Source: Faecalicatena sp. Marseille-Q4148
Lineage (GTDB): Bacteria > Bacillota > Clostridia > Lachnospirales > Lachnospiraceae
Assembly (NCBI GenBank): GCA_018228665.1
Contig: CP073692.1
Span: 930,001-994,000 of the forward strand
DNA: 64,000 nt
Direction: 5' to 3'
This document shows, piece after piece, positions 30,749-40,329 of the stretch (position 1 is its first letter; the number at the start of each line of letters is the position of its first letter). The translations under genes and the position numbers were made by a program. The notes beneath the pieces were generated by a model. It made no database searches and was not told the DNA's origin. It was given only the letters and a program-made list of their open reading frames with translations.

Positions 30749-31936
30749 TTATTTACCCTCTGCTTTCTTCATAAAATCTTCGTACAATGGTGACATTTTT
30801 CTTAAATTTGCAACGATTTCGCTTAACGTCTCTACTACATAATCCATATCTTCTGTCTCGAACTCTTCATTCAGTGAAATCCTCAAAGAACCATGCGCAA
30901 TTTCATGCGGCAGTCCGATCGCCAAAAGTACATGGGACGGATCGAGTGAGCCAGACGTGCACGCAGAACCGCTGGAAGCACAAATCCCTTTCATATCCAG
31001 CATGATCAAAAGTGATTCTCCTTCAATAAATTGGAAACTGAAGTTTACATTATTTGAGAGACGCTCCGTCCGATGTCCATTCAACCGACAATACGGAATT
31101 TCTTTTTCAATCTTCTCAATCAGATAATCTCTCAGCATTCTTTCTTTTTCTGTCCGTTCTTCCAGTGTCTTCATTGCACGCTCTACTGCTGCGCCAAATC
31201 CAATAATCCCCGGAACATTTTCTGTTCCCGCACGTCTTCTGCGCTCCTGAGCGCCTCCGTGAATAAATGAACGAATCTTTACACCTGTGCGGATATACAG
31301 ACACCCGATTCCTTTCGGTCCGTTTAATTTATGTGCACTTGCACTGAGCATATCAATGTGACATTCATTCACATCAATTGGCATATGTCCAAATGCCTGA
31401 ACTGCATCTGTATGGAAAAGAATGCCATGATCTTTCGCAATCTTGCCAATTTCTTTAATCGGCTGCACGGTTCCGATTTCATTGTTAGCATACATAATCG
31501 AAATCAAAATCGTATCCGGTCTAATAGCTTTTTCTAATTCATCCAGACGTACCATACCAAATTCATCCACGTCAAGATAGGTAACTTCAAATCCTTTTTT
31601 CTCCAGATATTCACACGTATGCAGCACTGCATGATGTTCCATCTTTGATGTAATGATATGGCGTCCCTTGCTCTCATAGGCCTCTGCCGTTGCTTTCAGC
31701 GCCCAGTTATCTGCCTCTGTTCCGCCTGCCGTAAAATAGATTTCGTTTTCCTTAGCTCCGATTGCTTCTGCAATTATTTCTTTCTGTTTCATCACTGCTG
31801 TTTTATTTTTTGCCGCAAAGCTGTATACACTTGATGGATTCCCATATAATTCTGTAAAATATGGCAGCATTGCCTGGACAACTTCAGGAGCTGTCTTTGT
31901 TGTTGCCGCATTATCAAGATATAATAATTTCTCCAT
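30749..31936 (-). CDS. nifS: Cysteine desulfurase NifS/IscS-like
   Basis: PLP enzyme removing sulfur from cysteine for Fe-S clusters and tRNA thiolation. About 395 residues with YLDNAATTK, THTDAVQ-type FHTDAVQAFGH, SASAHKLNGPKG with the PLP lysine and CASSGSACTSGSLDPSHVL with the catalytic Cys loop. I use the second in-frame ATG (31936), because AAGGGGG is eight bases before it and only two bases before the first. It lies 15 bases after iscR. Confidence 0.95.
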   Translation of the reverse strand: MEKLLYLDNAATTKTAPEVVQAMLPYFTELYGNPSSVYSFAAKNKTAVMKQKEIIAEAIGAKENEIYFTAGGTEADNWALKATAEAYESKGRHIITSKMEHHAVLHTCEYLEKKGFEVTYLDVDEFGMVRLDELEKAIRPDTILISIMYANNEIGTVQPIKEIGKIAKDHGILFHTDAVQAFGHMPIDVNECHIDMLSASAHKLNGPKGIGCLYIRTGVKIRSFIHGGAQERRRRAGTENVPGIIGFGAAVERAMKTLEERTEKERMLRDYLIEKIEKEIPYCRLNGHRTERLSNNVNFSFQFIEGESLLIMLDMKGICASSGSACTSGSLDPSHVLLAIGLPHEIAHGSLRISLNEEFETEDMDYVVETLSEIVANLRKMSPLYEDFMKKAEGK

Positions 31937-31951
31937 TTTCATATCCCCCTT

Positions 31952-32413
31952 TTATTTTATTCTTTCTGCCGGTATTCGCTGTCCACAGCAGGAACACAGT
32001 TCCTTGCTTTCTCGTACAAGCTGATCCAGCTTTATTTCATTTACTGTCTGAGTAATACTTTCATTAATTTTCTGCCAGACATATTTTGTCACACAGCGGT
32101 CAGCTGTATCACATCCTACTTCCGGATGCAGTCCTCCGCATTCTACCGCTTCAAGACTTCCTTCCAGAGCTCTTAAAATATCCCCCACAGAAATATCCGC
32201 CGCTGCTTTGTTCAAAACATAACCGCCTCCGGCCCCACGGATACTTTTGATCAGACCTGCTTTTCTAAGGAGCGACATCAGCTGTTCCAGATAACGCTCT
32301 GAAATTTCCTGCCTTGCCGCAATACTGCTGATAGATACCGGTTCTTCTTCACTGTACTGAGCCAGATCGATCATCGCTCTTAATCCATATCGTCCTTTTG
32401 TAGATAGTTTCAA
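31952..32413 (-). CDS. iscR: Rrf2-family regulator, IscR-like
   Basis: A 153-residue winged-helix regulator of Fe-S assembly. N-terminal MKLSTKGRYGLRAMIDLA and the helix-turn-helix around ISERYLEQLMSLLRKAGLI are typical. Three cysteines in the second half (ECGG, VGCDTADRC) are spaced as in cluster-binding IscR; an extra CSCC lies near the C-terminus. First gene of the operon and probably autoregulatory, since an inverted repeat lies between its promoter and start codon. AAGAAGGTGATCAG precedes the ATG. Confidence 0.9.
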   Translation of the reverse strand: MKLSTKGRYGLRAMIDLAQYSEEEPVSISSIAARQEISERYLEQLMSLLRKAGLIKSIRGAGGGYVLNKAAADISVGDILRALEGSLEAVECGGLHPEVGCDTADRCVTKYVWQKINESITQTVNEIKLDQLVRESKELCSCCGQRIPAERIK

Positions 32414-32433
32414 CTGATCACCTTCTTTTTAAT

Positions 32434-32452
32434 TCCTACTTTTTTACTAGGA
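32434..32452. promoter_or_regulatory. Candidate IscR operator
   Basis: Inverted repeat TCCTA, nine AT-rich bases, TAGGA, located just after the predicted iscR transcription start. Its position suits a repressor site for the gene's own product. The sequence does not match a consensus I can cite with certainty. Confidence 0.4.
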
Positions 32453-32463
32453 TTTCCATTGCT

Positions 32464-32492
32464 AGAATAACATTACTATTTTGTTCTGTCAA
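32464..32492 (-). promoter_or_regulatory. iscR: Promoter of iscR-nifS-nifU-mnmA
   Basis: Minus strand: perfect TTGACA (32487-32492), 17-base spacer, TATTCT (32464-32469), about 50 bases before iscR. Confidence 0.72.
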
Positions 32493-32539
32493 GAGATTTT
32501 CTGGAATAAGCTTTATAAACAGCACTATTAGGAGTTTTT

Positions 32540-33853
32540 ATGTCCAAAACACAATCTATTATCAGAGGAACGCTTATCCTTACCCTTGCCGGAATTCTCA
32601 CACGGCTCATTGGTTTTTATTACCGTATCTTTCTAAGTCATACCTTCGGCGAAGAAGCTGTCGGACTTTATCAGCTCATCTTCCCCGTGTATGCTCTTTT
32701 CTTTTCTCTTACCTGTGCCGGTATCCAAACTGCCATTTCTCGTCTTACAGCGCGCTATACAGCTGTCGGAAAGTCTCTTCAGGCAGTTCGCTGTCTTATG
32801 ACCGGTCTTATTATCTCGTGCACACTTTCTATCCTGTGCATGATTTTTCTGCAACAAACTTCCCCGGTAATCGCCCTGCATTTTCTCGGTGATCAGCGCT
32901 GCGCTCCTCTTTTATACGCAATGGCATATGCTTTTCCTTTTGGAGCTGTTCACAGCAGCCTCTGTGGATATTATCTCGGACAACGCCGGACAAACGTACC
33001 TGCTTTTTCTCAACTTCTTGAACAACTCGCCCGCGTCAGCACCGTTTTTCTCCTGTGCCATTTTACCCTTAGACAGCATTTCACTCCAAACATTGTATTT
33101 GCAGTTCTTGGTCTTACCGCAGGAGAAATGATTTCTTCCTTTTATGCCGTCTTTTATTTTCTTACCGAACAGCGTCAACAGGCAGAACTGCGCCCTGCAG
33201 TCCGCGGAATGTTTCAGCCCTTTAAAAGCCTTATGCAGCTTGCCATACCACTGAGCACAAGCCGCATCTTATTAAATCTTTTACAAAGCATCGAAGCCGT
33301 CTCTATTCCGCACAGTCTAAAGGTATATGGATTAACCACTGCCGAAGCACTCTCTGTCTATGGCGTTCTAACCGGTATGGCACTCCCATGTATTCTTTTC
33401 CCTTCAGCTGTAACTAATTCCATGTCTTCTATGTTGATGCCAACTGTAGCTGAGTTACAGGCTTCTAAGAACCAAACAGCTCTGCATAGACTTGTTTCTA
33501 AAGTAGTCTTCTTCTGTATCTTTATCGGAATCATATGCTGTACCGGTTTCCTTCTTGCAGGAAATGTGATCGGGCAAGTCCTATTCCACAGCTCTCTTGC
33601 AGGAACTTTCATCGTAACGCTTGCCTGGATCTGCCCATTTCTTTACTTAAACACTGCTCTTTTGAGTATTTTAAACGGATTGGGAAAAACATCATCCACA
33701 CTGCTCATCAACATGGTCGGACTCACTGTCAGAATCATCAGCGTCTATCTGATTATTCCCTTTTGCGGCATCCTGGGATATTTATGGGGATTGCTTTTAA
33801 GCCAAATACTTATTACCCTTTCTTCTTTTTTTCTTTTAAAACGGATATCGTAA
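32540..33853 (+). CDS. Polysaccharide/lipid flippase of the MOP superfamily, SpoVB-like
   Basis: A 437-residue integral membrane protein with about 12 hydrophobic segments. The N-terminus (GTLILTLAGILTRLIGFYYR, then LSHTFGEEAVGLYQLIFPVY) is typical of SpoVB-type flippases that move lipid-linked precursors across the membrane. It is shorter than the roughly 520 residues of Bacillus SpoVB, so it may lack the last helices or be a related flippase. It is a single rightward gene, divergent from iscR, preceded by TTAGGAGTTTTT and followed by a bidirectional terminator. A role in spore cortex or capsule formation is inference. Confidence 0.82.
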   Translation: MSKTQSIIRGTLILTLAGILTRLIGFYYRIFLSHTFGEEAVGLYQLIFPVYALFFSLTCAGIQTAISRLTARYTAVGKSLQAVRCLMTGLIISCTLSILCMIFLQQTSPVIALHFLGDQRCAPLLYAMAYAFPFGAVHSSLCGYYLGQRRTNVPAFSQLLEQLARVSTVFLLCHFTLRQHFTPNIVFAVLGLTAGEMISSFYAVFYFLTEQRQQAELRPAVRGMFQPFKSLMQLAIPLSTSRILLNLLQSIEAVSIPHSLKVYGLTTAEALSVYGVLTGMALPCILFPSAVTNSMSSMLMPTVAELQASKNQTALHRLVSKVVFFCIFIGIICCTGFLLAGNVIGQVLFHSSLAGTFIVTLAWICPFLYLNTALLSILNGLGKTSSTLLINMVGLTVRIISVYLIIPFCGILGYLWGLLLSQILITLSSFFLLKRIS

Positions 33854-33891
33854 TCCAAAATACAATATGTTCCAGGCACATCACATAAAAA

Positions 33892-33933
33892 GGAGACAGA
33901 AGCTGCTGTAATATCAGCATTTCCTCTGTCTCC
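33892..33933. terminator. Bidirectional terminator between the flippase and SpoIIM-like genes
   Basis: Nine-pair stem (33892-33900 with 33925-33933) enclosing a smaller GCTG/CAGC hairpin. It has CTTTTTT after it on the plus strand and TTTTT after it on the minus strand, serving both convergent genes. Confidence 0.85.
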
Positions 33934-33938
33934 CTTTT

Positions 33939-34481
33939 TTAACCAAGAAGTCGAATAAATAACTTCATGATATCTGGATTTACATAAGCTTCCATAAAAA
34001 TCCCTATCAGAAATATCCCTCCCACCGTCGTACTCTTCCATATATTCCACCGGATCTGCGGATAGCCATACAAATACCAAAGTAATATGGCGTATCCAAA
34101 TCCATAAGCAATCATATGCGGAAACATTCCAGCTATGCAGATAAGCATTCCTTTCATCCCAAGATTCAAAACTGCCGCCACCGCCACAATCCCTCCGCTA
34201 AAGCCTGTCCAGAGCAGAAAAACCGCAGCAGCACTGCTTTTGAATCTGCTGCATCCTGCTATTGCCAGCAACGACAGTGGAAAGAGACGGAGCTGTAAAA
34301 GATAAAAGAAATATTCCTTCACATTAATTTCTGTCTGCATATACTGTCTAAGAAAATATTCCTGAAAAATTCCGGAAGAATCCGGGGTGTTTCCTCCGAC
34401 AATATTGGCATATAGAATTCCGACAAAAAACCCCGCCATATAATAGAGCAAAAGCTGCTTCTTTGACTTTCGTATCTTCAT
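33939..34481 (-). CDS. spoIIM: Stage II sporulation protein M-like membrane protein
   Basis: About 180 residues with five or so membrane segments, beginning with KKQLLLYYMAGFFVGILYANIVGG. The hydrophobic pattern and the segment IAGMFPHMIAYGFGYAI fit the SpoIIM/DUF95 family, which in Bacillus forms the DMP peptidoglycan machine with SpoIID and SpoIIP for engulfment. The protein is slightly shorter than Bacillus SpoIIM. Start at 34481, with GGGAGGGAGTCCT before it; the open frame begins 15 bases earlier. Gene symbol is by family resemblance only. Confidence 0.7.
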   Translation of the reverse strand: MKIRKSKKQLLLYYMAGFFVGILYANIVGGNTPDSSGIFQEYFLRQYMQTEINVKEYFFYLLQLRLFPLSLLAIAGCSRFKSSAAAVFLLWTGFSGGIVAVAAVLNLGMKGMLICIAGMFPHMIAYGFGYAILLWYLYGYPQIRWNIWKSTTVGGIFLIGIFMEAYVNPDIMKLFIRLLG

Positions 34482-34540
34482 AGGACTCCCTCCCATCTGT
34501 TGATACTATATATATGCCGAGGTTATTGTTTTATTCAAGT

Positions 34541-35080
34541 TTATTCTGCATGATATTTTGCATCGTATGCAAGAATAGCCGCAATCGTTTTACTGTCTTC
34601 AATTTCCTGATTCAAAATCTTTTCTTTCAGTTCTTCTATCGTATAGGCTTCCACATCAATGTACTCATCCGCATCCAGATGTTGTTTTGATGGAATCAGA
34701 TTTCTCGCTGTAAAAATCTCAATTTTTTCATTACAAAGCGCCACTGTCGTACGAATGGTAATCAGTTTTTCCAGATTTTCCGAGCGATACCCTGTCTCCT
34801 CTTCCAGCTCACGGCTCGCACAGACAATTCCCGGCTCGTCAATGCTATCAAGTTTCCCCGCCGGAATCTCAATTGTCTCCCGATCGATCGCATTTCGAAA
34901 TTGACGTACCATCAAAATCTTCCCATCCTCTCTTACCGGCACCACCGCGGCAGCACCATTGTGATGGATAAAATCATAGTGAACTGTTTTGCCGTCCGGT
35001 GTCAGCATCGTATCATCGTAAACATCCAGCACAGCTCCTCGATACGCTAAATCTCTTTTAATTCGTTTCACAGAATCCAT
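34541..35080 (-). CDS. nudF: Nudix hydrolase, ADP-ribose pyrophosphatase type
   Basis: A 179-residue enzyme hydrolysing ADP-ribose and related nucleotide sugars. The Nudix box is visible as a Gly ending IPAGK, followed by Glu in DEPG and by RELEEETGY at about residues 90-97. The N-terminal beta-strand region (VLDVYDDTMLTPDGK) and IPAGKLD are those of the ADPRase subfamily. TTGGAGGGAGAAGA precedes the ATG. It is followed by the SpoIIM-like gene 59 bases on, and may share its transcript. Confidence 0.9.
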   Translation of the reverse strand: MDSVKRIKRDLAYRGAVLDVYDDTMLTPDGKTVHYDFIHHNGAAAVVPVREDGKILMVRQFRNAIDRETIEIPAGKLDSIDEPGIVCASRELEEETGYRSENLEKLITIRTTVALCNEKIEIFTARNLIPSKQHLDADEYIDVEAYTIEELKEKILNQEIEDSKTIAAILAYDAKYHAE

Positions 35081-35159
35081 TCTTCTCCCTCCAATCTGTT
35101 TTCAGTATAACAAATTTGTTTCTGTTCTCCAATGGCATTTTTGTTTCCCACAGAATAAA

Positions 35160-35188
35160 AAGGGCAGGATATTTGTTATCCCACCCTT
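35160..35188 (-). terminator. Terminator after rny
   Basis: Twelve-position stem with a two-base internal mismatch (35160-35171 with 35177-35188), five-base loop, followed on the minus strand by TTTTTATTC. Confidence 0.7.
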
Positions 35189-35229
35189 ATCTTACTTCAA
35201 AATAATATTTGACTTATTTTTTCGGTCAA

Positions 35230-36777
35230 TTACTTCGCATAGTCCGTTGCTCTGGATTCACGAATTACATTGACTTTAATCTGTCCCGGATATTCCAATT
35301 CGAACTCAATCTGTTTTGCAATATCCCGTGCCAGTAACACCATATCATCATCACTGATCTGTTCTGGAACTACCATGACACGAATCTCTCTTCCTGCCTG
35401 AATGGCAAAAGACTTATCAACTCCCTTAAACTGGTTGGTGATATCTTCTAACTGTTTTAATCTGTTTGTGTATGTCTCTAATGTCTCTCTTCTTGCACCT
35501 GGTCTCGCTGCAGAAATCGTATCAGCTGCCTGTACGATACATGCAATCAGAGATTCTGGTTCTACATCACCATGATGAGATTCTACTGCATTAATGACTG
35601 TTGCAGATTCTTTGTACTTACGGCAAAGATCCACTCCAATCTGGATATGAGAACCTTCAACATCATGATCAATGGATTTACCAATATCATGTAAAAGTCC
35701 TGCACGTTTGGCAACGCGGACATCAAGTCCAATCTCACCTGCAAGAAGTCCTGAAAGTTGCGCCACTTCGATAGAATGTTTCAGCGCATTCTGTCCATAA
35801 CTTGTACGGAACTTCATGCGGCCAAGCAGACGGATCAGCTCCGGATGGATTCCATGAACACCAACTTCAAGAGCTGCTGCCTCTCCTTCCTCACGGATCA
35901 TACTTTCTACTTCTTTCTGTGCTTTCTCAACCATCTCTTCAATTCTTGCCGGATGGATACGTCCATCCACAATTAATTTTTCGAGAGCAATACGCGCTAC
36001 TTCTCTTCGAATTGGATCAAAGCCGGATAAAACAACTGCTTCCGGAGTATCATCGATAATCAATTCCACTCCTGTCATCGTCTCTAAAGTACGGATATTG
36101 CGACCTTCTCGTCCAATAATACGCCCTTTCATCTCATCACTTGGAAGCTGTACAACAGAGATTGTCGTCTCTGCCACATGATCAGCCGCACACTTCTGAA
36201 TCGCAGTTACGACATATTCTTTTGCTTTCTTTGCAGCCTCTTCCTTTGCCTGGTTTTCCAGTTCTTTTACCATCTTAGCGGTATCATGTTTCACATCATC
36301 TTCAACAGTTTTTAACAGATATTCTTTTGCCTGTTCGGAGGTCAGACCTGAGATTCGTTCCAGTTCCCGTACTCTTTGTTTTGTCAGTTCTTCTGCTTTG
36401 ACTTCTCGCTGCTTAATCTGCTCTTCACGAGTTACAAAGCTGGCTTCTCTCTGCTCAATTGCTTCTGAACGCTTATCAAGAGCTTCTTCTTTGGAAAGGA
36501 CTCTCTTCTCGTAACGCTGCAGTTCTGCTCTGCGTTCCTTCGATTCTTTCTCAAGTTCATTCTTTGTACGAATGGACTCTTCTTTCACTTCCAAAAGTGC
36601 TTCTTTTTTCTTCGTTTCAGCCGTTTTTAATGCATCATCTATAATCTCGCGCGCCTTACTATCCGCATTCCCGATCTTACTGTCTGCATCTTTCCGCAGA
36701 TTATTGACCGTGATCATGTGAGTAAGCCCTGCTGTTACTACTGATACAACTACAGCAACAATTATATAACCTAGCAC
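35230..36777 (-). CDS. rny: Ribonuclease Y
   Basis: Membrane-tethered endoribonuclease that starts mRNA decay. The 515-residue protein has one N-terminal membrane helix (about residues 2-22), a long charged coiled coil (about 25-195), a KH domain ([15 protein letters not shown]) and an HD domain with [12 protein letters not shown] at about 350-362. The start codon is GTG; the AGGAGG ribosome binding site before it lies in a short perfect palindrome (36778-36790) that could hide it. It follows recX by 84 bases, in a common Firmicutes order. Confidence 0.97.
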   Translation of the reverse strand: MLGYIIVAVVVSVVTAGLTHMITVNNLRKDADSKIGNADSKAREIIDDALKTAETKKKEALLEVKEESIRTKNELEKESKERRAELQRYEKRVLSKEEALDKRSEAIEQREASFVTREEQIKQREVKAEELTKQRVRELERISGLTSEQAKEYLLKTVEDDVKHDTAKMVKELENQAKEEAAKKAKEYVVTAIQKCAADHVAETTISVVQLPSDEMKGRIIGREGRNIRTLETMTGVELIIDDTPEAVVLSGFDPIRREVARIALEKLIVDGRIHPARIEEMVEKAQKEVESMIREEGEAAALEVGVHGIHPELIRLLGRMKFRTSYGQNALKHSIEVAQLSGLLAGEIGLDVRVAKRAGLLHDIGKSIDHDVEGSHIQIGVDLCRKYKESATVINAVESHHGDVEPESLIACIVQAADTISAARPGARRETLETYTNRLKQLEDITNQFKGVDKSFAIQAGREIRVMVVPEQISDDDMVLLARDIAKQIEFELEYPGQIKVNVIRESRATDYAK

Positions 36778-36790
36778 AGGAGCACCTCCT
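36778..36790 (-). promoter_or_regulatory. rny: Ribosome binding site of rny inside a small hairpin
   Basis: AGGAG (36786-36790) and CTCCT (36778-36782) are exact complements separated by GTG, immediately before the GTG start codon of rny. Pairing would hide the Shine-Dalgarno sequence; the three-base loop makes it marginally stable. Confidence 0.45.
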
Positions 36791-36861
36791 TATTTAGTTT
36801 TCATTGTACAAATACAACAGTTAAATTTTATACTGTTTTGTTAAATATGTCAAGCATTCAA

Positions 36862-37482
36862 TCAGAAACTTCCTTCATCCCCACAAGAAATCTCCATTGC
36901 ACGACGAATTTCTTCATAACCAAATCCTTTTCGCGCCAGATAGCCATAAAGCTTTTGCTTCTGATTCTCATCCATATCAGGCCGATACCCCTTTTTAGAA
37001 AGGAGTGTGCAAATTGCTTCCAGCGCATCTTCCTGGTCATAACAGGACTCAAACGCCTCATCAATTTGTTCTCCCGGAATCCCTTTCTGCAGAAGGGCAG
37101 CATAGATTTCTCTTCGGCTCTTCTTCTCCTTCCGGTTCAGTACATACATCTGCACATACCTTTCATCATTGATATATCCAAAGCGTTTCACATATGCAAC
37201 AGCTTCTTCTATCAAATCTTCCGGATAATGACTCTGTCGAAGTTTATTTCGCAGATCTGCCTCTGTTCGATCCGATACATTTAAAAGATGAAGCGCCCGC
37301 AGTTTTATACGTTTTAAAATAACTTCCTGACGAATCATCTCATAAATTGTTTCACTGATCTGTGCACCCTCAGCAATCTGATAGCGAGACAGTTCGCCTT
37401 TGTATAATTCAAAGGCGAACTGTTCATCTAAAAACACTTTATACTTTGTCTTCGTCACGGCTTCTACCCGCGTTACCTTCAT
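36862..37482 (-). CDS. recX: Regulatory protein RecX
   Basis: Modulator of RecA filament growth. The 206-residue protein is helical, with the repeated three-helix units characteristic of RecX, for example ALHLLNVSDRTEADLRNKLRQ, then IEEAVAYVKRFGYINDERYV. The ATG starts one base after the recA stop codon, so it is translated with recA under the LexA-controlled promoter. Confidence 0.92.
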   Translation of the reverse strand: MKVTRVEAVTKTKYKVFLDEQFAFELYKGELSRYQIAEGAQISETIYEMIRQEVILKRIKLRALHLLNVSDRTEADLRNKLRQSHYPEDLIEEAVAYVKRFGYINDERYVQMYVLNRKEKKSRREIYAALLQKGIPGEQIDEAFESCYDQEDALEAICTLLSKKGYRPDMDENQKQKLYGYLARKGFGYEEIRRAMEISCGDEGSF

Positions 37483-37483
37483 A

Positions 37484-38542
37484 CTACTCTTCTTCTGCCT
37501 CCACTTCCGGCTTCGGCACCTGTACAGCAGATTCCTCTGCCGGTGCGAGACCGTAATGCTCTCTTACTTTCGTCTCCAGTTCTGTCATAATATCCGGATG
37601 TTCTGATAAATATTGCTTTGCATTCTCACGTCCTTGGCCAATCTTATTTCCGTTATAAGCATACCATGCGCCACTCTTGTTCACAAGATCAATGCTTGTT
37701 GCCAGATCCAGAATATCTCCTTCTTTGGAAATACCTTTTCCAAACATAATATCAAATTCCGCTTCCTTAAATGGCGGTGCAATCTTATTCTTAACTACCT
37801 TAATTCTTGTACGGTTTCCTACCATCTCACCGCTTTGTTTTAATGTTTCGATTCTTCTGACATCCATACGGATAGAAGCATAAAACTTTAAGGCGCGTCC
37901 TCCTGTCGTTGTCTCCGGATTGCCGAACATCACGCCAACTTTCTCTCTCAGCTGATTGATAAAGATTACCACACAGTTCGACTTGCTAATAACCGGAGTC
38001 AGCTTTCTGAGCGCCTGAGACATCAGACGTGCCTGCAATCCTACATGGCTGTCTCCCATATCTCCTTCAATCTCCTGTCGCGGTACAAGCGCTGCCACAG
38101 AGTCGATTACAATAATGTCCATTGCACCGGAACGAACCATCGTCTCTGCAATCTCTAATGCCTGATCTCCACTGTCTGGCTGTGAAATATAAAGTTCATC
38201 AATATCTACGCCAATATTCTTAGCATATGCCGGATCAAGCGCATGCTCTGCATCAATGAATCCGGCAATTCCACCGCGTTTTTGTACTTCGGAGATCATA
38301 TGCAGCGCTACTGTTGTCTTACCACTTGACTCCGGTCCGTAAATCTCAATAACACGTCCCTTTGGAACGCCTCCCAGACCAAGCGCAATATCAAGACTCA
38401 AAGAGCCTGTCGGAACAGTCTCCACCGCCACATTGGCACTGGCATCTCCAAGCTTCATTACTGTTCCCTTCCCAAAATCTTTCTCCAATTTTGAAATCGC
38501 TGCATCTAGTGCTTTCTTTCTATCTTCAATATTATTTGCCAT
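37484..38542 (-). CDS. recA: Recombinase A
   Basis: DNA strand-exchange ATPase and LexA co-protease. The 352-residue protein has Walker [20 protein letters not shown] as Walker B, and [22 protein letters not shown] forming loops L1 and L2; the tail is acidic. The start MANNIEDRK has AAAAGGAGTATGTAGA before it; the longer frame crosses the LexA box and promoter. It is controlled by a perfect LexA box and followed by recX. Confidence 0.98.
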   Translation of the reverse strand: MANNIEDRKKALDAAISKLEKDFGKGTVMKLGDASANVAVETVPTGSLSLDIALGLGGVPKGRVIEIYGPESSGKTTVALHMISEVQKRGGIAGFIDAEHALDPAYAKNIGVDIDELYISQPDSGDQALEIAETMVRSGAMDIIVIDSVAALVPRQEIEGDMGDSHVGLQARLMSQALRKLTPVISKSNCVVIFINQLREKVGVMFGNPETTTGGRALKFYASIRMDVRRIETLKQSGEMVGNRTRIKVVKNKIAPPFKEAEFDIMFGKGISKEGDILDLATSIDLVNKSGAWYAYNGNKIGQGRENAKQYLSEHPDIMTELETKVREHYGLAPAEESAVQVPKPEVEAEEE

Positions 38543-38563
38543 TCTACATACTCCTTTTAAATA

Positions 38564-38577
38564 CGAACTTATGTTCG
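38564..38577. promoter_or_regulatory. recA: LexA (DinR) box of recA
   Basis: CGAAC, four bases, GTTCG: a full match to the Gram-positive LexA consensus. It sits just downstream of the recA -10 box, where LexA would block initiation. Confidence 0.92.
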
Positions 38578-38588
38578 TTTCTATGAAT

Positions 38589-38617
38589 ATATTAGTATAC
38601 ATTCTTTCAATTGTCAA
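38589..38617 (-). promoter_or_regulatory. recA: Promoter of recA
   Basis: Minus strand: TTGACA (38612-38617), 17-base spacer, TAATAT (38589-38594), followed 11 bases on by the LexA box. Confidence 0.85.
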
Positions 38618-38710
38618 TAGTCTTTTATCGAATTCCTGCCCCTTGGAATTGTAAACGATGCTTCTTCAGTATAGCATATCCTTCCATATAAAGATAGAAT
38701 AATACAAAAA

Positions 38711-38741
38711 GATTATCTGAAGATTGTGTGTTCAGATAATC
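38711..38741 (-). terminator. Terminator of the ABC exporter operon
   Basis: Eleven-pair perfect stem (38711-38721 with 38731-38741), nine-base loop, followed on the minus strand by TTTTTG. It separates the exporter from recA. Confidence 0.8.
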
Positions 38742-38763
38742 CTTTGTTTTTTACACCTAAATG

Positions 38764-40329
38764 TTATTCATTCTGCTCCAGTACTTCAAATTTCATAGAT
38801 GCGAACAGCGCTACGATCACAGTTGCTGCCAGACTGTAGACAAGCATAACTGCAAATACAACTTCCGGATTCAGGAAGATCGCTGCTGCCACGGATATAA
38901 GCACACCAACTCCAAGCACTGCTGACTGAATGAGAAGCCGCAGAATTGTACGCCCTGTATTTCCCATCGTATTTCCAAGCAGCATTTTTGCAAATACTTT
39001 TAAATACATTTTATTTGCCTGTAAAAGTACATATATTACGATACTTGCTGCTATCTGCCAGAATGGTACATGCCAGAAATATCCAATCATACCCGCCATG
39101 AGCAGTCCATCAAAAAATGCCTTTATATGTTCCATCTTTGTCGCATTCCACATTTTTCTGACTGCCGTGTCCGGAATCAGATATAAATAAGGATTTTCTA
39201 ACTCCTTGTCCCATTTACCCGCATAACCGGAAGCACAAAAACTCATGTAGGCGATCAATCCCATCATAACCAGCCCCTGCATTCCTTCTTTCGGCGGTTC
39301 CATCATCTTCGCCAGAACGCCGGCAAGAACAACACAAATTAACGTCATCGAATCAAAAATAAAAAACCGCTCTTTCTTATATTCCAAAAGCTGGCGATAG
39401 AAGATTGCTTTGGCGCCGCCTCCAAAATTGCCTTTTACTGTACGGAATTTTTTCTTTTTCCCAAGACTATAACCAGTCTCTCCCCGCTTGCTCCGGTTAC
39501 GGAGTTCTTGATAATCATCCGCAAATTTAGCCGCATCTTCATAATAAGCGCCTGTGTTTTTCATCCGGATCGCCATAAGTGTCAGAAGTATAATCAACCC
39601 CAGATATAATACTGTTCCGATTACATTCAAACGATCCGGACCAAGAATCACAAGCCGAAAAGCGCTGATATCCCATCCCACTACCGGAAGCAATCGAAAA
39701 ACCGGATGTTCGATCAGTTCCGCAGCACTTTTTAAGCTGATTCCGTTTTCTTTGAAATACCACAGGAAAAATATCGCTGAAACAATAAGAATCCCTTTGA
39801 TGAAAATTCCCCATCGTTTAAACTTTCCATCAGCAAAACGGTCACTTCCATAGACAATGATGATCAGGCTGCATTCAAGAACCATTTCCAACACAAAGCA
39901 GAGCAAAAACATCAGTGCCGCACGCCAGATTGGGAGATGGAATACCCACACACCGATCACGCTCATGACAATACCGCCCACAATACTCAATCCCAGATTT
40001 AATGCCGCTGTATCAAGAAGAATTCTCTTTGGAGAAATCGGCGCAGTAAAAACAAAATGCGCCTGGCAGGGGCGGAAAATAATTCCCTTGCGGCCGGCAT
40101 AGCTGACGAAATTTGCAGGAATCATATAAAAACTCCAAATCGTCATCAAAATCACAAGTCCATATGCCGAATCAAATTGAAAGGTTGCTGCAACTGTCCC
40201 GATTCCCGCAACAATGATTCCGATATAAAATATTCCGAGAACAAGAAACAGATACGTTGTCGGCCGCTTCAGCGCCTTCTTTATTTGATTCTTCCAAATT
40301 GTTTTTCTCAAATACCAAAGTGCTTTCAT
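38764..40329 (-). CDS. ABC exporter membrane subunit
   Basis: A 521-residue integral membrane protein with 11 or 12 hydrophobic segments. The N-terminal MKALWYLRKTIWKNQIKKAL and PANFVSYAGRKGIIFRPCQAHFV resemble a putative ABC exporter family found widely in Clostridia. It overlaps the ATPase gene by four bases (ATGA), so the two form one transporter. The substrate cannot be read from the sequence. A terminator follows at 38711-38741. Confidence 0.8.
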   Translation of the reverse strand: MKALWYLRKTIWKNQIKKALKRPTTYLFLVLGIFYIGIIVAGIGTVAATFQFDSAYGLVILMTIWSFYMIPANFVSYAGRKGIIFRPCQAHFVFTAPISPKRILLDTAALNLGLSIVGGIVMSVIGVWVFHLPIWRAALMFLLCFVLEMVLECSLIIIVYGSDRFADGKFKRWGIFIKGILIVSAIFFLWYFKENGISLKSAAELIEHPVFRLLPVVGWDISAFRLVILGPDRLNVIGTVLYLGLIILLTLMAIRMKNTGAYYEDAAKFADDYQELRNRSKRGETGYSLGKKKKFRTVKGNFGGGAKAIFYRQLLEYKKERFFIFDSMTLICVVLAGVLAKMMEPPKEGMQGLVMMGLIAYMSFCASGYAGKWDKELENPYLYLIPDTAVRKMWNATKMEHIKAFFDGLLMAGMIGYFWHVPFWQIAASIVIYVLLQANKMYLKVFAKMLLGNTMGNTGRTILRLLIQSAVLGVGVLISVAAAIFLNPEVVFAVMLVYSLAATVIVALFASMKFEVLEQNE

